Shown: in pieces, positions 20,221-30,063 of the stretch
Layout: each line of letters starts with the position of its first letter
Position numbering within the stretch: position 1 is the first letter of the stretch
DNA from: Tessaracoccus coleopterorum
Lineage (GTDB): Bacteria; Actinomycetota; Actinomycetes; Propionibacteriales; Propionibacteriaceae
NCBI RefSeq assembly: GCF_011174705.1
Contig: NZ_JAANIJ010000001.1
Span: 2,418,001 to 2,482,000, forward strand
Length of the DNA: 64,000 nt
Direction of reading: 5' to 3'
The notes under the pieces: model-generated
Databases searched by the model: none
Told to the model about the DNA's origin: nothing
Seen by the model: only the letters and a program-made list of their open reading frames with translations
Translations under genes and position numbers: made by a program

Positions 20221-21041
20221 GGCCGGGACTCCAGGCACCGGTGCCGCGCGTGCCGGGGCGACTGCGCGGCATCTACTCGGGCAACACCCGCGCCGTGTTG
20301 GCGCGCGGCATGAAGGTGATCGCGCGACACAACTATCTCGTCGTGTTGACGGGCTTCTTCGAGCCGGTCTTCTACCTGCTCTCGATGGGGCTCGGGCTCG
20401 GCGCGCTGATCGGTGACGTGGAGTTCTACGGGCACGCCGTCGGCTACGCCGCCTACATCGCGCCCGCGCTGATGGCCGTCTCCGCGATGAACGGGGCGCT
20501 CTACGACTCCACCACCAACGTGTTCTTCCGGATGCGTTACGGGAAGATCTACGACCAGATGCTGTCCACCTCGCTCGGGCCCGCAGACGTCGCGCTCGGC
20601 GAGATCCTGCTCGCCCTGTTCCGGGGGCTGCTCTATGCCTGCGGGTTCATGGTGGTCACCACGCTGCTGGGGCTGAACCTGTCCTGGACGGCCGTTTTGG
20701 CCATCCCGGCCGCGCTGCTGGTCGCCTTCGGGTTCGCGGCGGTCGGCCTCACTGCGGTGAGCTTCATGAAGACGTTCCAGCACCTCGATCTGGTCTTCTT
20801 CGTGATGCTGCCGATGTTCCTGCTGTCGGCCACCTTCTTCCCGATCGAGGTCTACCCCGAGGCGGTGCGGTGGGTCATCATGGCGATGCCGCTGTGGCAC
20901 GCCGTCGACATGATCCGACAACTCACCACCGGCATCATCGTGCCCGGCGCCCTGCTCGGACACATCGCCTACTTCGCGGTGATGGTCGTGTCGGGGGTGG
21001 TCGCCGCGACGCTGCGACTACGGAAGCTGTTCTTCAGGTAG
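20217..21041 (+). CDS. ABC-2 type exporter permease, second subunit
   Basis: Intact 274-residue paralogue of the preceding permease: compare FFEPVFYLLSMGLGLGALI with the first copy's SPFLYLLGMGVGLG, and the shared block PLWHA in both C-terminal halves. Two permeases with one ATPase suggest a heterodimeric membrane part. Starts GTG at 20217. Ends FRKL-like RLRKLFFR 93 bases before the P-type ATPase. Confidence 0.87.
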   Translation: MRPGLQAPVPRVPGRLRGIYSGNTRAVLARGMKVIARHNYLVVLTGFFEPVFYLLSMGLGLGALIGDVEFYGHAVGYAAYIAPALMAVSAMNGALYDSTTNVFFRMRYGKIYDQMLSTSLGPADVALGEILLALFRGLLYACGFMVVTTLLGLNLSWTAVLAIPAALLVAFGFAAVGLTAVSFMKTFQHLDLVFFVMLPMFLLSATFFPIEVYPEAVRWVIMAMPLWHAVDMIRQLTTGIIVPGALLGHIAYFAVMVVSGVVAATLRLRKLFFR

Positions 21042-21134
21042 CGGCCCGGCCCGACCACCCGTGTCGCCGACCCCACCGGGGCAGGACCCTGGTGGGTAGC
21101 ATCGGTAACCATCAGCGTCGAAAGGCAGTCACCC

Positions 21135-23960
21135 GTGGCCGAGTCGAACCAGCCAGCCGTAGGCACGACCGATCCGAGCCTCGCACCCGCCGACCGGGTG
21201 GCCGCGGCAATGGGGTCGACATCGACACAGGCCTCACGCAGGCCGAGGCCGCCGAGCGGCTGGCGCGCCACGGGCCCAACGAGCTCGTCTCGGCGGCGCC
21301 CGACCCGGCCTGGCGGCGGTTCCTCCGCCAGTTCAAGGACCCGCTCGTCTACCTGCTGCTGGCGGCCATCCTCATCTCCATGGTGGCCTGGGTTGCCGAG
21401 GGTGCCACGGGTGTGCCGGTGGATGCCGTCGTGATCGTGGTGATCGTGCTGACAAATGCCGTGATCGGCTTCGTCCAGGAGAACAAGGCGGCTGACGCCG
21501 TCGCGGCGCTCGCCGACATGACGGCCGCCCGCTGCACCGTGCTGCGCGGCGGCAGCCTCACCGAGGTCGCCTCCTCCGACATCGTCCCGGGCGACGTCCT
21601 GGTGCTGGCCGAGGGCGACGCCGTCGGCGCGGATGCCCGCCTCGTCAGCGCATCGTCGCTGAAGGTGCAGGAGGCGGCGCTCACCGGAGAGTCCGAGGCC
21701 GTCTCGAAGGGGGTCGACCCGCTGCCCGGGGAGGTGCCGCTCGGCGACCGGATCAACATGGTCCACAAGGGACGGCGGTGGCCCGCGGCGTCGGTCGCGC
21801 GGTGGTGACGTCCACCGGAATGGACACGGAGATGGGACGCATCGCCACCCTGCTCGAACAGACCCTCGATGAGCCGTCCCGTTGCAGGTGGAGATCGCGA
21901 AGGTCTCGAGGATGTTGGGGCTGCTCGTCATCATCATCGCGGTGGTCGTGATGGCCGCGGTGGCGCTGGTCAACGGCGTCCGCACCATGGCCGAGGCCGT
22001 GGACGTGCTCCTGATGGGCGTCTCGCTCGCGGTGGCCGCCGTCCCGGAGGGGCTGCCCGCGATCCTCTCGCTCGTGCTCGCCATCGGTGTGCAGGTCCTC
22101 GCCCGCCGGAACGCAGTCATGAAGGACCTGCACTCGGTCGAGACGCTCGGCGCGGTCAGCGTCATCTGCTCGGACAAGACGGGCACCCTCACGCGCAACG
22201 AGATGACCCTGCGCGAGATCGTCACCGCCTCCGGGAGGGTGAGCCTCTCGGGAACCGGCTACGAACCCACCGGGGAGGTCAGGCTCACGGGAGAGCACAG
22301 CGAGAGGGTTCTCGCCGAGACACGTCGCGTCGTCGGCGCCGGTGCGCTCGCGAGCAACGCCCAACTCGAGCAGGTCGACGGCCGCTGGGAGATCCAGGGC
22401 GACCCGACCGAGGCCGCGTTCCTCGTGGCCGGACGGAAGCTGGAGGGTGTGGCCGGTGTGCTCGACGGCTTCGTGCGGGAGGGTGAGGCGCCCTTCGACT
22501 CGGAGCGCAAGATGATGTCGGTGCTCGGACACCACGACGCCCTCGGCCTGCACGGTGTGCTGGCCAAGGGTGCCCCGACGTGCTGCTCGAGCGGTGTGTC
22601 GCCGAACAGGTGGGTGGGGAGACACGACCGCTCACCCCGGAGCGCCGCGAGGCCATCGCCGCCTCCGTCGAGTCGCTCGGCCGCGAGGGCAACCGCACCC
22701 TGGGGTCGCCTGGCGTGAGGCCGAACAGGCCGACTCGGCGGGTGGGTTCCATGACGACTCCGAGCACGACCTCGTCTGGGCCGGGTTCGTCGGCATCATC
22801 GACCCGCCCCGCGAGGAGGCCGCCGAGGCGATCCGTGAGGCGCACCGGGCGGGCATCCGGACCGTGATGATCACCGGGGACCATCCGGTCACGGCGGCCC
22901 GGATCGCCACCGACCTCGGCATCGTGGAGGCGGGCGATGCCCACGCCGTGACGGGCGGGAGCTGGACCAGCTCGACGACGAGGGTTGGCGCGAGGTGGTG
23001 CGTACCACCTCGGTGTACGCCCGCGTCTCACCCCAGCACAAGCTGCGGATCGTCGACGCATTGCAGGAGCAGCGCCAGATCGTCTCGATGACCGGCGATG
23101 GCGTCAACGACGCCCCTGCCCTGAAGTCGGCCGACATCGGCATCGCCATGGGGATCACCGGCACGGAGGTCACGAAGGAGGCCGGGGAGATGATCCTCGG
23201 CGACGACAACTACACGACGATCGTCGCAGCCGTCCGCCAGGGTCGCGTCATCTACGACAACATCTCCAAGTTCATCCGCTACCTGCTGAGCTCCAACATG
23301 GGCGAGGTCGCCACGGTGTTCCTCGGGTGGTGCTGGGCGGCGTCATCGGGCTCGCCGACCCGGCAACCCGGGTGCCACGGTCGTCCCGCTGCTCGCCACC
23401 CAGATCCTCTGGATCAACCTGGTAACCGACTCCGGCCCGGCGCTGGCGATGGGGTCGATCCCGAGATCGACGACGTGATGTCGCGGGCGCCCCGGGGCTA
23501 CGGCACGCCGATCATCGACGGGCACATGTGGCAACGCATCATCGTGATCGGCCTGGTGATGGGGCTGATCAGCCTGGCGATCTTCGACCTGTCGCTTCCC
23601 GGCGGGCTGCTGAGCGGGCTCGAGCACCTCGCCCCGACCGGCCTGCAGTTCGAGGTGGCCCGCACGACCGTGTTCACGGCGCTGGTGTTCATGCAGTTGT
23701 TCAACGCGCTCAACAGCCGTGCCGACACCGCCAGCGCCTTCTCCCACCTGTTCACCAACAAGTGGCTCTGGCTCTCCTTTGCGGCCGTCACCGTCGGCCA
23801 GGTGCTGGTGGTGGAGGTGCCGTTCCTGCAGCACGCCTTCGGGACCACGGCCCTCGACCTGCCGCACTGGGGCGTCGCCGTCGCGGCAGGGGTGGCCGTG
23901 CTGCTCTTCGAGGAGGCCGTCAAGGCCGTCCGGCGGGCCGGTCACCCGCAAGGAGTGTGA
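21135..23960 (+). CDS. P-type cation ATPase, Ca2+ (P2A/PMR1-like) type (nine frame slips)
   Basis: Membrane ion pump, most similar in motif set to calcium-exporting P2A ATPases. Repaired length about 944 residues. Actuator domain TGES is in EAALTGESEAVSKG; membrane helix 4 has VAAVPEGLPAIL, the PEGLP motif of P2 pumps; the phosphorylated aspartate is in CSDKTGTLTRNE; the hinge is MTGDGVNDAPALKSADIG. The N-terminal cation-ATPase domain TQAEAAERLARHGPNEL is present. Slips at about 21211, 21770, 21874, 22578, 22703, 22960, 23330, 23370 and 23452 are all single missing G/C. Starts GTG 21135. Ion specificity beyond the P2 class is inference. Confidence 0.9.
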
Positions 23961-24029
23961 CCTCGTCGGTTCATCCGCGCCGCCGGGCCCGGACCTGCGA
24001 CGATGGAACCGGAAGACGGAGGAGGAGCG

Positions 24030-24404
24030 ATGGCCAACTGGGATGAGTTGAAGGACTTCGTCCACCGCAACTGGAACGCGACCGACCTGGACGAGCGTCA
24101 CATCCAGCTCGTGTTCGAGTTGCCCAACCACCGGTCGCAGACGGTGCTCATCGAGCACGCCTCCAACGAGGAGGCCGACTGGGTCAAGTTCAACTCGCCC
24201 ATCGGAGAGTTGACCGAGATCGACCTCTGGACCGCAGCCGAGAGCCTGTCCCAGAAGGTGGTGGGCGGGTTGATGGTCGAGCAGGGCTATGTCGTCGTGA
24301 CCAATGCGCTGCCCATCGCCAACCTCACCGGCGACGAACTCGTCGAGACCATGATGCGGATCACCTCGATCGCCGACGATCTCGAGAGCCAGTTCCTCGG
24401 CTAG
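24030..24404 (+). CDS. Small acidic conserved protein (YbjN/CesT-like fold possible)
   Basis: Intact 124-residue protein, acidic, cytosolic, no signal or membrane segment. Starts MANWDELKDFVHRNWNATD behind GGAGGAG. Its alternating strand pattern (HIQLVFELPNHRSQTVLIEH, then a helix near the C-terminus MRITSIADDLESQFL) resembles YbjN/type-III chaperone-like proteins found in actinobacteria, but I cannot confirm the family. It follows the Ca2+ ATPase by 69 bases. Its stop overlaps the convergent oxidoreductase stop by three to four bases. Confidence 0.75.
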   Translation: MANWDELKDFVHRNWNATDLDERHIQLVFELPNHRSQTVLIEHASNEEADWVKFNSPIGELTEIDLWTAAESLSQKVVGGLMVEQGYVVVTNALPIANLTGDELVETMMRITSIADDLESQFLG

Positions 24405-25437
24405 AGGCTCTCCCGGGTAGGACAGCGCCGACCTGGCGGCGCAGCTCATCCATGGTCCCCATGACGGCCAGCGTCTCCGACCACGGGAGCAGCTCCGACT
24501 CGGTGCGGCCTTCCGCGATCATCGTCGCGAAGTGGGCGGCCTCGTGGCACAGGCCCAGGTGCCAGGCGATCCCAGGCTCGGGGGACTCCTCGACCGATCC
24601 GTCGCGGGAGATGAACCTGATCCGCTGCGGCGCGTAGAAGGCGCCCGGAATCTCGATGCGGGCGTCGCGGCCGCTGATCAGGGCCACCGTCGGGGTCTTC
24701 GCCGCGAGCGTCGTGTTGATCAGGCCGTGCGCCATCGGGTGCCCGGCGTAGCCGCTGAGCAGGCCGGAGATCTGGCGGTCGACGCCGGTGAAGGCGGTGG
24801 TGCCCGTTGCCTGGACCCGGCCCGGGGCGCCGAGGACGAAGTGGCTGAACGAGACGGGGTAGACCCCAGGTCGAGCATGGCGCCGCCCGCCTTCGCGGGA
24901 TCGAAGAGCCGGAAGCCGGGGTCGTCGGCGAACCACTGGCCGTGGTCGGCGAACAGGGTCTCGAGGTCACCGAGGGCCCCGTCGGCGAGCAGTTGCCGGA
25001 CGATGTCCGTGGAAGGCAGGAACCGCGTCCACATGGCCTCCATGGCCGCGACACCCGCGGCCTGTGCCGCTTCGAAGATCTGCCGCGCCTCCGCAGCGTT
25101 GCGGGTGAAGGCCTTCTCCACGAGGACGGGGCGGCCCGCCCGATGGCCAGCAGCGCGTTGGCGAGGTGCTCGCTGTGCGGGGTGGCGACGTAGACGGCGT
25201 CGATGCCGTCGTCGGCGACCAGTTCCGGGTAGCTGCCGTACGAGCGCTCCGCACCGACCCTCGCGGCGAAGGCCGCCGCGCGGCCGGCGTCGCGGGATCC
25301 GACGGCCACGACGCGGCTGCGGGTGTGGGTGTGGAGTGCCTCGGTGAAGGCGCCTGCGATTCCGCCGGGCCCGATCACGCCCCACCGCAACGGTGGGCGG
25401 CCATCGGGTCGGGAATGCGTGTCGTGGGGAGCGTCAT
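24401..25437 (-). CDS. Gfo/Idh/MocA family oxidoreductase (four frame slips)
   Basis: NAD(P)-dependent sugar or polyol dehydrogenase of unknown substrate. Repaired length about 346 residues. Dinucleotide-binding block WGVIGPGGIAGAFTEAL; the family motif region is VYVATPHSEHLANALLA then VLVEKAFTRNAAEA, containing the EK(P/A) signature; C-terminal GFO_IDH domain follows (FHATMIAEGRT-type end HFATMIAEGRTESELLPW). It begins MTLPTTRIPDPMAA at 25437; the first slip (about 25397) separates this from the core. Others at about 25140, 24868 and 24413. Repaired, it ends VLPGESL at 24401. Confidence 0.87.
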
Positions 25438-25460
25438 GGCTCCATTACAGCAGGGGGACC

Positions 25461-26904
25461 TCACCCGTGGGTGAGGCGACCACCGCAGATCGTGGAGCGG
25501 ACGCGCATCGTGCGGAGCCGCCCCGCCACCTCATCGGCCGGTCCCGGCTGGAGCGGGTCGGACTCCACCACCACGACGTCGCCCCGCGCCCCGACGCGGA
25601 GCCGCTGCCCGTCGGTGGATGCCGAGAGCGCCTCCCGCGCGGTGATGGCCTGCTCCTGGTGCCAGCCGGGCCGGTCGTCGGAGCTGCGCCACACGGCCGC
25701 CGCCATGGCGAGCCAGGGGTCGGGGCGGGCCACCGGGGCGTCGGAGCCGAGGGCGAGCGTCGCGCCCGCGTCGAGGAGGGAACGGGCCATGAAGGCGCGC
25801 TCCGCCCGGTCGCCCCACACCAGGTCGGTGAGGTCGCGGTCGTCGGGGAGGTGCGCGGGCTGCATGCTCGCCGTCACCCGGAGTGCCGCGAAGCGCGGCA
25901 CATCGGCGTGGCTGAGCAGCTGGGCGTGCTCGACGGAACCGTGGGCGCCCGTCGCCTCGAACGCGTCGAGGGCGAGCGTGGCTGCCCGGTCGCCGATGGC
26001 GTGCACCGCCGCGTCCAGCCCCGCCGAGGCGGCGCGGCGGAGCAGGGCATGGAGCCTCTCGGCCGGGAGGTTCGGTGCCCGGCGGAGCCCTCGTACGGTT
26101 CCTCGCACCATGCGGTGCGGGTCGAGAGCGAGCCGTCGCTGATGATCTTCAAGGGCCCCATGGTGATCAGCGGACCGGCGAGCGGGTCGCCGGTGCGCAG
26201 GGCGCGACCGATCACCTCGTCGAGTTGGTGTTCGTAGGTTCCCGCGCGCACCCGGAGTCGGTCGATGCCTGCCTCCGCCCGCGCGGGCCAGTCGTTGAAC
26301 GCATCGGTGAACTCGAGATCGACGATGCCCACCAGCCCGCGGGCGGTCAGCCGGTCCACCGCCGCCAACTCCTGCGCCCGCGTCGGGGTCGTTCCGGGGA
26401 GCGACCCGAGGTCGGCCAGCACCGGGAACCAGTCGCCCTCGCGCAGCGGGCCGGTCCGGGGAGGCAGTCCCAGCAGGCGCAGCGCCGCGGAGTTGAGCCA
26501 TCCGTTGTGGGCGTCGCCCGAGATCAGGACCACCGGCCGCGCACCGCTCACCGCGTCGAGTTCGGCGACGCCCGGCTCCCGTGCCCAGCCTCCCGAGCGG
26601 TGCCCGAACCCGATCAGCGGGCCGTCCCCGGGCATGCCCGAGAGCGCGCGGCGGATCGTCGCGCAGACGGCCTCGGGCCCGGGCTCTGCGGAGATGTCGA
26701 GCCAGGTCGTCGAGCGCGTCCACTGGCCGAAGTGGACGTGCGCGTCCCACAGGCCCGGCACCAGGTACCCGCCGTGCGCATCCACCAGCCGTGCGCCGGT
26801 CGTGTCGAGCCCGGGCCCATCCCGACGATCCGGCCGCCCTCGATCCGAACGTCCATCCGGTGTCCGCCCGCGAGGCGGCCTCCGGCGATGACCAGCGCGG
26901 TCAT
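25461..26904 (-). CDS. Amidohydrolase family protein, YtcJ-like (two frame slips)
   Basis: Metal-dependent hydrolase, probably acting on an amide or cyclic substrate; unknown. Repaired length about 481 residues. The first metal ligands are in LWDAHVHFGQW (HxH); later histidines are in VHAIGDRAA and SVEHAQLLSH, and the terminal aspartate is in ALGSDAPVARPDPW. These follow the YtcJ/Amidohydro_3 pattern. It starts MTALVIAGGRLAGGHRMDV at 26904, overlapping the MFS stop by four bases. Slips at about 26087 and 26818. Last gene of the mycoredoxin-MFS-amidohydrolase operon. Confidence 0.88.
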
Positions 26905-28064
26905 GCCCGCCTCGGCGGGGTCAGCGACGGCGACAGCACGAGGCCGAGCACGGCCGCGACGGGCAGCACGATGAGCGCCCAGCGCAGGTCGACGGCATCG
27001 GCGACCAGCCCGATCAGCGGGGGCCGGCGAAGAAGCCGACCCGCATGAGCCAGGTGACGAAGGTCAGGCCGTTGCCGTGGGCCATGCCGGGCAGTTCGTT
27101 CGCGGCGTGCATCGCGAGCGGGATGGCCGTGGCGATGCCCAACCTGCGCAGGCGAAACCGACCAACGTCATGGCGGCCGACGGGAATGCGACGGCCGCCG
27201 CGGTGCCGACGAGCGCGATGACGAGCCCCTGCGTGACGACGCCCCGCGCGCCGATGCGGTTGGTCAGCGCGTCTCCGGTGAACCGGCCGATCACCTGCGC
27301 TCCCTGCAGCGCCACGAAGGCCATGCCCACCACGAACGGGGTCACCTCGAACATCGAGTCCATGTAGACGGCGCCCCACGAAGCCCCGAGTCCTCGATGA
27401 TGCCGACGGAGGCTCCCAGCAGACCGAGCGCGATCAGGCGTGGCAGCCAGCGGCGGGGATTCCGCCCGACACGGTGGTGCCCTCCCCGGCGGGCCGCGCG
27501 TCCGGTGTGCGGAGCAGCAGCGTCTTCGCGTAGATGGCCATCGCGCCGAAGATCACGAAGGCGACGAGGCACTGCACCCAGATCGGCACCCGGGCCTGGG
27601 CCGCGATCGAGCCCAGCAGGCCGCCCGACACGGCCCCGACGGACCACCAGCCGTGCAGGCCGTTGACGATCGAGCGGCCGTAGAGGCTCTGAACCCGCAG
27701 CCCGTGGGCGTTCATGGAGATGTCGCTGATCGCGTCGAAGCCCGCCATCGCGAAGATCCCGAGCGCGAACACCGGCCACACGGTTGCGTTGCCGTACACG
27801 CTGAGCATGGCGAGCCCGAGCAGTGCGGTCACCACGTTGACGCGCGCCGAGGAGTACCGCCGGATGAGCCGCGCGGTGAACAGGCCCGCGATCAGTCCGC
27901 CGAGCGGGCCGAGCCCCACGACGAGACCCAGCCGAGGTCGTCGAGCCCGAGGGCGGCCTTGATCTCGGGGTAGCGGGCAGGAGGGAGGCGAAACCGACAC
28001 CGTTGAGCCAGAACATGATCGTGACGCCCCATCGGGCTCGGACGACCTCACGCGCGGGGGCCAC
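26901..28064 (-). CDS. Major facilitator superfamily transporter (about six frame slips)
   Basis: About 389 residues, 12 likely membrane helices. Starts VAPAREVVRARWGVTIMFWL at GTG 28064; blocks include GLGPLGGLIAGLFTARLIRR, the cytoplasmic-loop motif after helix 2, and SIVNGLHGWWSVGAVSGGLLG. The pattern matches YbjJ-like MFS permeases. Slips at about 27925, 27980, 27455, 27380, 27145 and 27025 break it into three visible pieces; all repair with one added G/C. The stop overlaps the amidohydrolase ATG, suggesting uptake of its substrate or export of its product. Confidence 0.82.
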
Positions 28065-28072
28065 GCCGTGTC

Positions 28073-28320
28073 CTAGGCCGTCAGGGCAGCGAGCACCAGG
28101 TCGGGATCGGGGTTCGTGTGTGCCACGCCGTCGATCACCACCGTGGGAACGACCTCGTTGCCGTCGTTGACGCCGGCTACGAATGCCGCGGCCTCCGGGT
28201 CGCTCCAGATATCGATCCAGTCGGCGCGCGGGGCGTGGTCGCCGAGTACGCCCGTAGCCGCTCGCAGTACATGCAGCCGGGGCGCCAGTAGACGAGGACG
28301 CCGCTCTCTCCAGTCATCAC
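28073..28320 (-). CDS. Mycoredoxin/glutaredoxin-like protein (one frame slip)
   Basis: Thiol-disulfide oxidoreductase of about 82 residues. The active site is WRPGCMYCERLR (CxxC), as in mycoredoxins that use mycothiol; the cis-Pro block VVPTVVIDG and the tail PDLVLAALTA follow. Repair of one G at about 28255 makes the frame continuous. The GTG at 28320 is chosen since TAGCCT lies seven bases upstream; the ATG at 28317 is equally close. Eight bases separate its stop from the MFS start, so the three genes are an operon. Confidence 0.85.
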
Positions 28321-28370
28321 CCGGGACAGGCTACCGGCCCGTTCCGCGCCCGCCCGCTCCGGCCCGGTCG

Positions 28371-29773
28371 TCACCTGAGGATAGTCAGACCTCCTGCGAC
28401 GAGGGCGTCCAGGCTCTGCCAGTCCGTGGCGCTCACACCCACCGCCGACAGGACCTGCAGTTTCGTCAGGGAGGCCAGCGGTGCGACCCGCTGGACGGGT
28501 GTCCTGTCGATGTCGAGCTGGGTCAGGCTGGTGAGCTTCCCGATCGGGGTGAGATCGCCGATCCCGGTGCTGGTGATCGACAGTATCGAGAGCGACGTCA
28601 TGCCACCCAGCGGCGCGGCGGAGGTGACGTCGGGGTTTGACGCGACGTCGAGGATCAGGAGCGCCTTCAGATTGGTGAGCGGGGTGAGGCTCGACAGATT
28701 CGAGTCGGCGATGGACAGTCCCCGCAACTGGGTGAGCGACGTGAGCGATGAGGCGTCCAGCCGGGTGCTCGACGACAGGTCGAGGAAGACCAGCCCCGCC
28801 GCGTCCTTCAGGGGTGCGACGCTGCGCACGTCGGTGCCGATCGCCTCGACGGTGTTGAGGTTGGGCAGCTTGCCGAGCGGGGCCACGTCAGTGACCGGGT
28901 TGTCGGAGATGTACAGGGTGTACAGGGCGGTCATGCCCGCGAGCGGGCGAGGCTGGTGATCCGGTTCCTGGACAGGTCCAGGAACCGGAGGCGCGTCAGC
29001 TTCGTCAGGGGGTGATGCTGGTGATGGAGTTGGCCGCCAGATCGAGGCTGGTGAGGCCGGTGAAGTTCTCCATCCCGGACAGGTTCTCGACGTTGCCGTT
29101 GCAGGTGGCCTCCACGACCGCGGCGGCGGTGGCGATGGTGAACGGAGCGGTGGCGCCGATCCCTGCCGCCCTGCGCATGCACGCCTCGAGGTCGGGGTCC
29201 CGGAAGGTCACCCCGGTCGGCGGCGTGGTCGGCGGGGTGGTCGGTGGCGTCGTCGGCGGGGTGGTGGGTGGCTTGGTCGGTGGGGTGGTGGGTGCGATGG
29301 AGAACCGCACGATGTTGTTGAACACCCACTTGACCTGGTGCCGGAAGCCGGTGGCGGTCTTCACGATCACGCTGGCCTGTGCATAGCTGCGACAGCCGTT
29401 GCGCCCGGTGGTGGGGTGTCGCACTCGGTGCGCCACTTCCGCCCGTCCGTCGCGGTCCAGGAGCCCGCCTTGCCGAGCGGGTTCCTCACCCACGCGGAGC
29501 GCGGCGAAGGCAGGTAGGTGAGGTTGTTGAACGTCCAGGTGTTGCTCGTGACGTAGCGGCCGTTGCGGTACGTGATCACCGTCGCCAGGATCTCGGTGCG
29601 GCAGCGCGTGGTGATGGAGTACTTCTCGCAGCGGGTGTCCCACCAGCGGCCGTTGACGAAGTGTCTGCCCGGAGTCGTGTAGACGTCGATCTCCGCCTTG
29701 GCGGGGAGGCCGTGACCAGGCTTCCGGTCGCGACGAGAAGTGTGATGAGAGCGATCCGTAGCAGGTTTTTCAC
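28371..29773 (-). CDS. Secreted internalin-like LRR protein with W/C-rich module (four frame slips)
   Basis: Exported protein of about 468 residues, probably a surface adhesin or ligand-binding protein. Order: signal peptide (VKNLLRIALITLLVATGSLV from GTG 29773), W/C-rich module (29302-29687), a PPTT-type linker, a short helical stretch with two Cys (DLEACMRRAAG, VEATCNGNVENLSG), then about 11 leucine-rich repeats of ~22 residues of the internalin kind, for example LTNLKALLILDVASNP. No LPXTG or C-terminal anchor is seen. Slips at about 29705, 29408, 29010 and 28952. Its module matches those of the L,D-transpeptidase and the large glycoside hydrolase. Confidence 0.85.
29219..29293 (-). repeat. 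PPTT-coding 12-base repeat linker
   Basis: Degenerate 12-base units encode a run of PPTT/PPTK repeats between the W/C module and the LRR region of the secreted protein. Unlike the SPKPTAST and PTPTPTVKPT linkers of the other two module-bearing proteins. Confidence 0.75.
29302..29687 (-). other. W/C-rich extracellular module, copy B (in the LRR protein)
   Basis: About 128 residues right after the signal peptide. Same ordered blocks as copies A and C: TPGRHFVNGRWW, RCRTEI, WTFNNLTYLPSPRS, GSWTATDGRKWRTECDT, NGCRSY and WVFNNIVRF, with four cysteines in equivalent places. One slip (about 29408) falls inside it. Confidence 0.75.
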
Positions 29774-30063
29774 GGGTCCCCAGATGCGAGCGATGGTGCC
29801 GACGGACCGCATCCGCTCCGCTGAGACGATGGGCCTTCTTCCGGTGCATCCGGGAGGGCCGTCGGCCGCCCCGGTCCAGCCACGATAGGCCGCACCCGTC
29901 GGATGATGCGAGGACAAGGCGATATCCATGCGCGCGACTCGCGGCCCGGGTGGCCGATCCTCACGCCGTGGCCGCAGCCGAACCTCGGGACGCGGGTGCC
30001 GGTTCGGCGCGGCCGCGCGGGATTTCCGGAAGACCTCCGTCTCGCCGGACGTGTCGCCCGGTG
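29774..30063. other. Intergenic region between the LRR gene and pckG: nothing recognised
   Basis: 290 bases with no open frame that shows coding character. It must hold the promoter of the LRR gene, but I see no convincing -35/-10 pair; the PEP carboxykinase stop is at its right edge. Confidence 0.4.

Noticed and set aside
29774-30063. Small gene between the LRR gene and pckG
   Set aside because: Open frames there have Arg/Gly/Pro shadow composition, no ribosome site and no recognisable motif.
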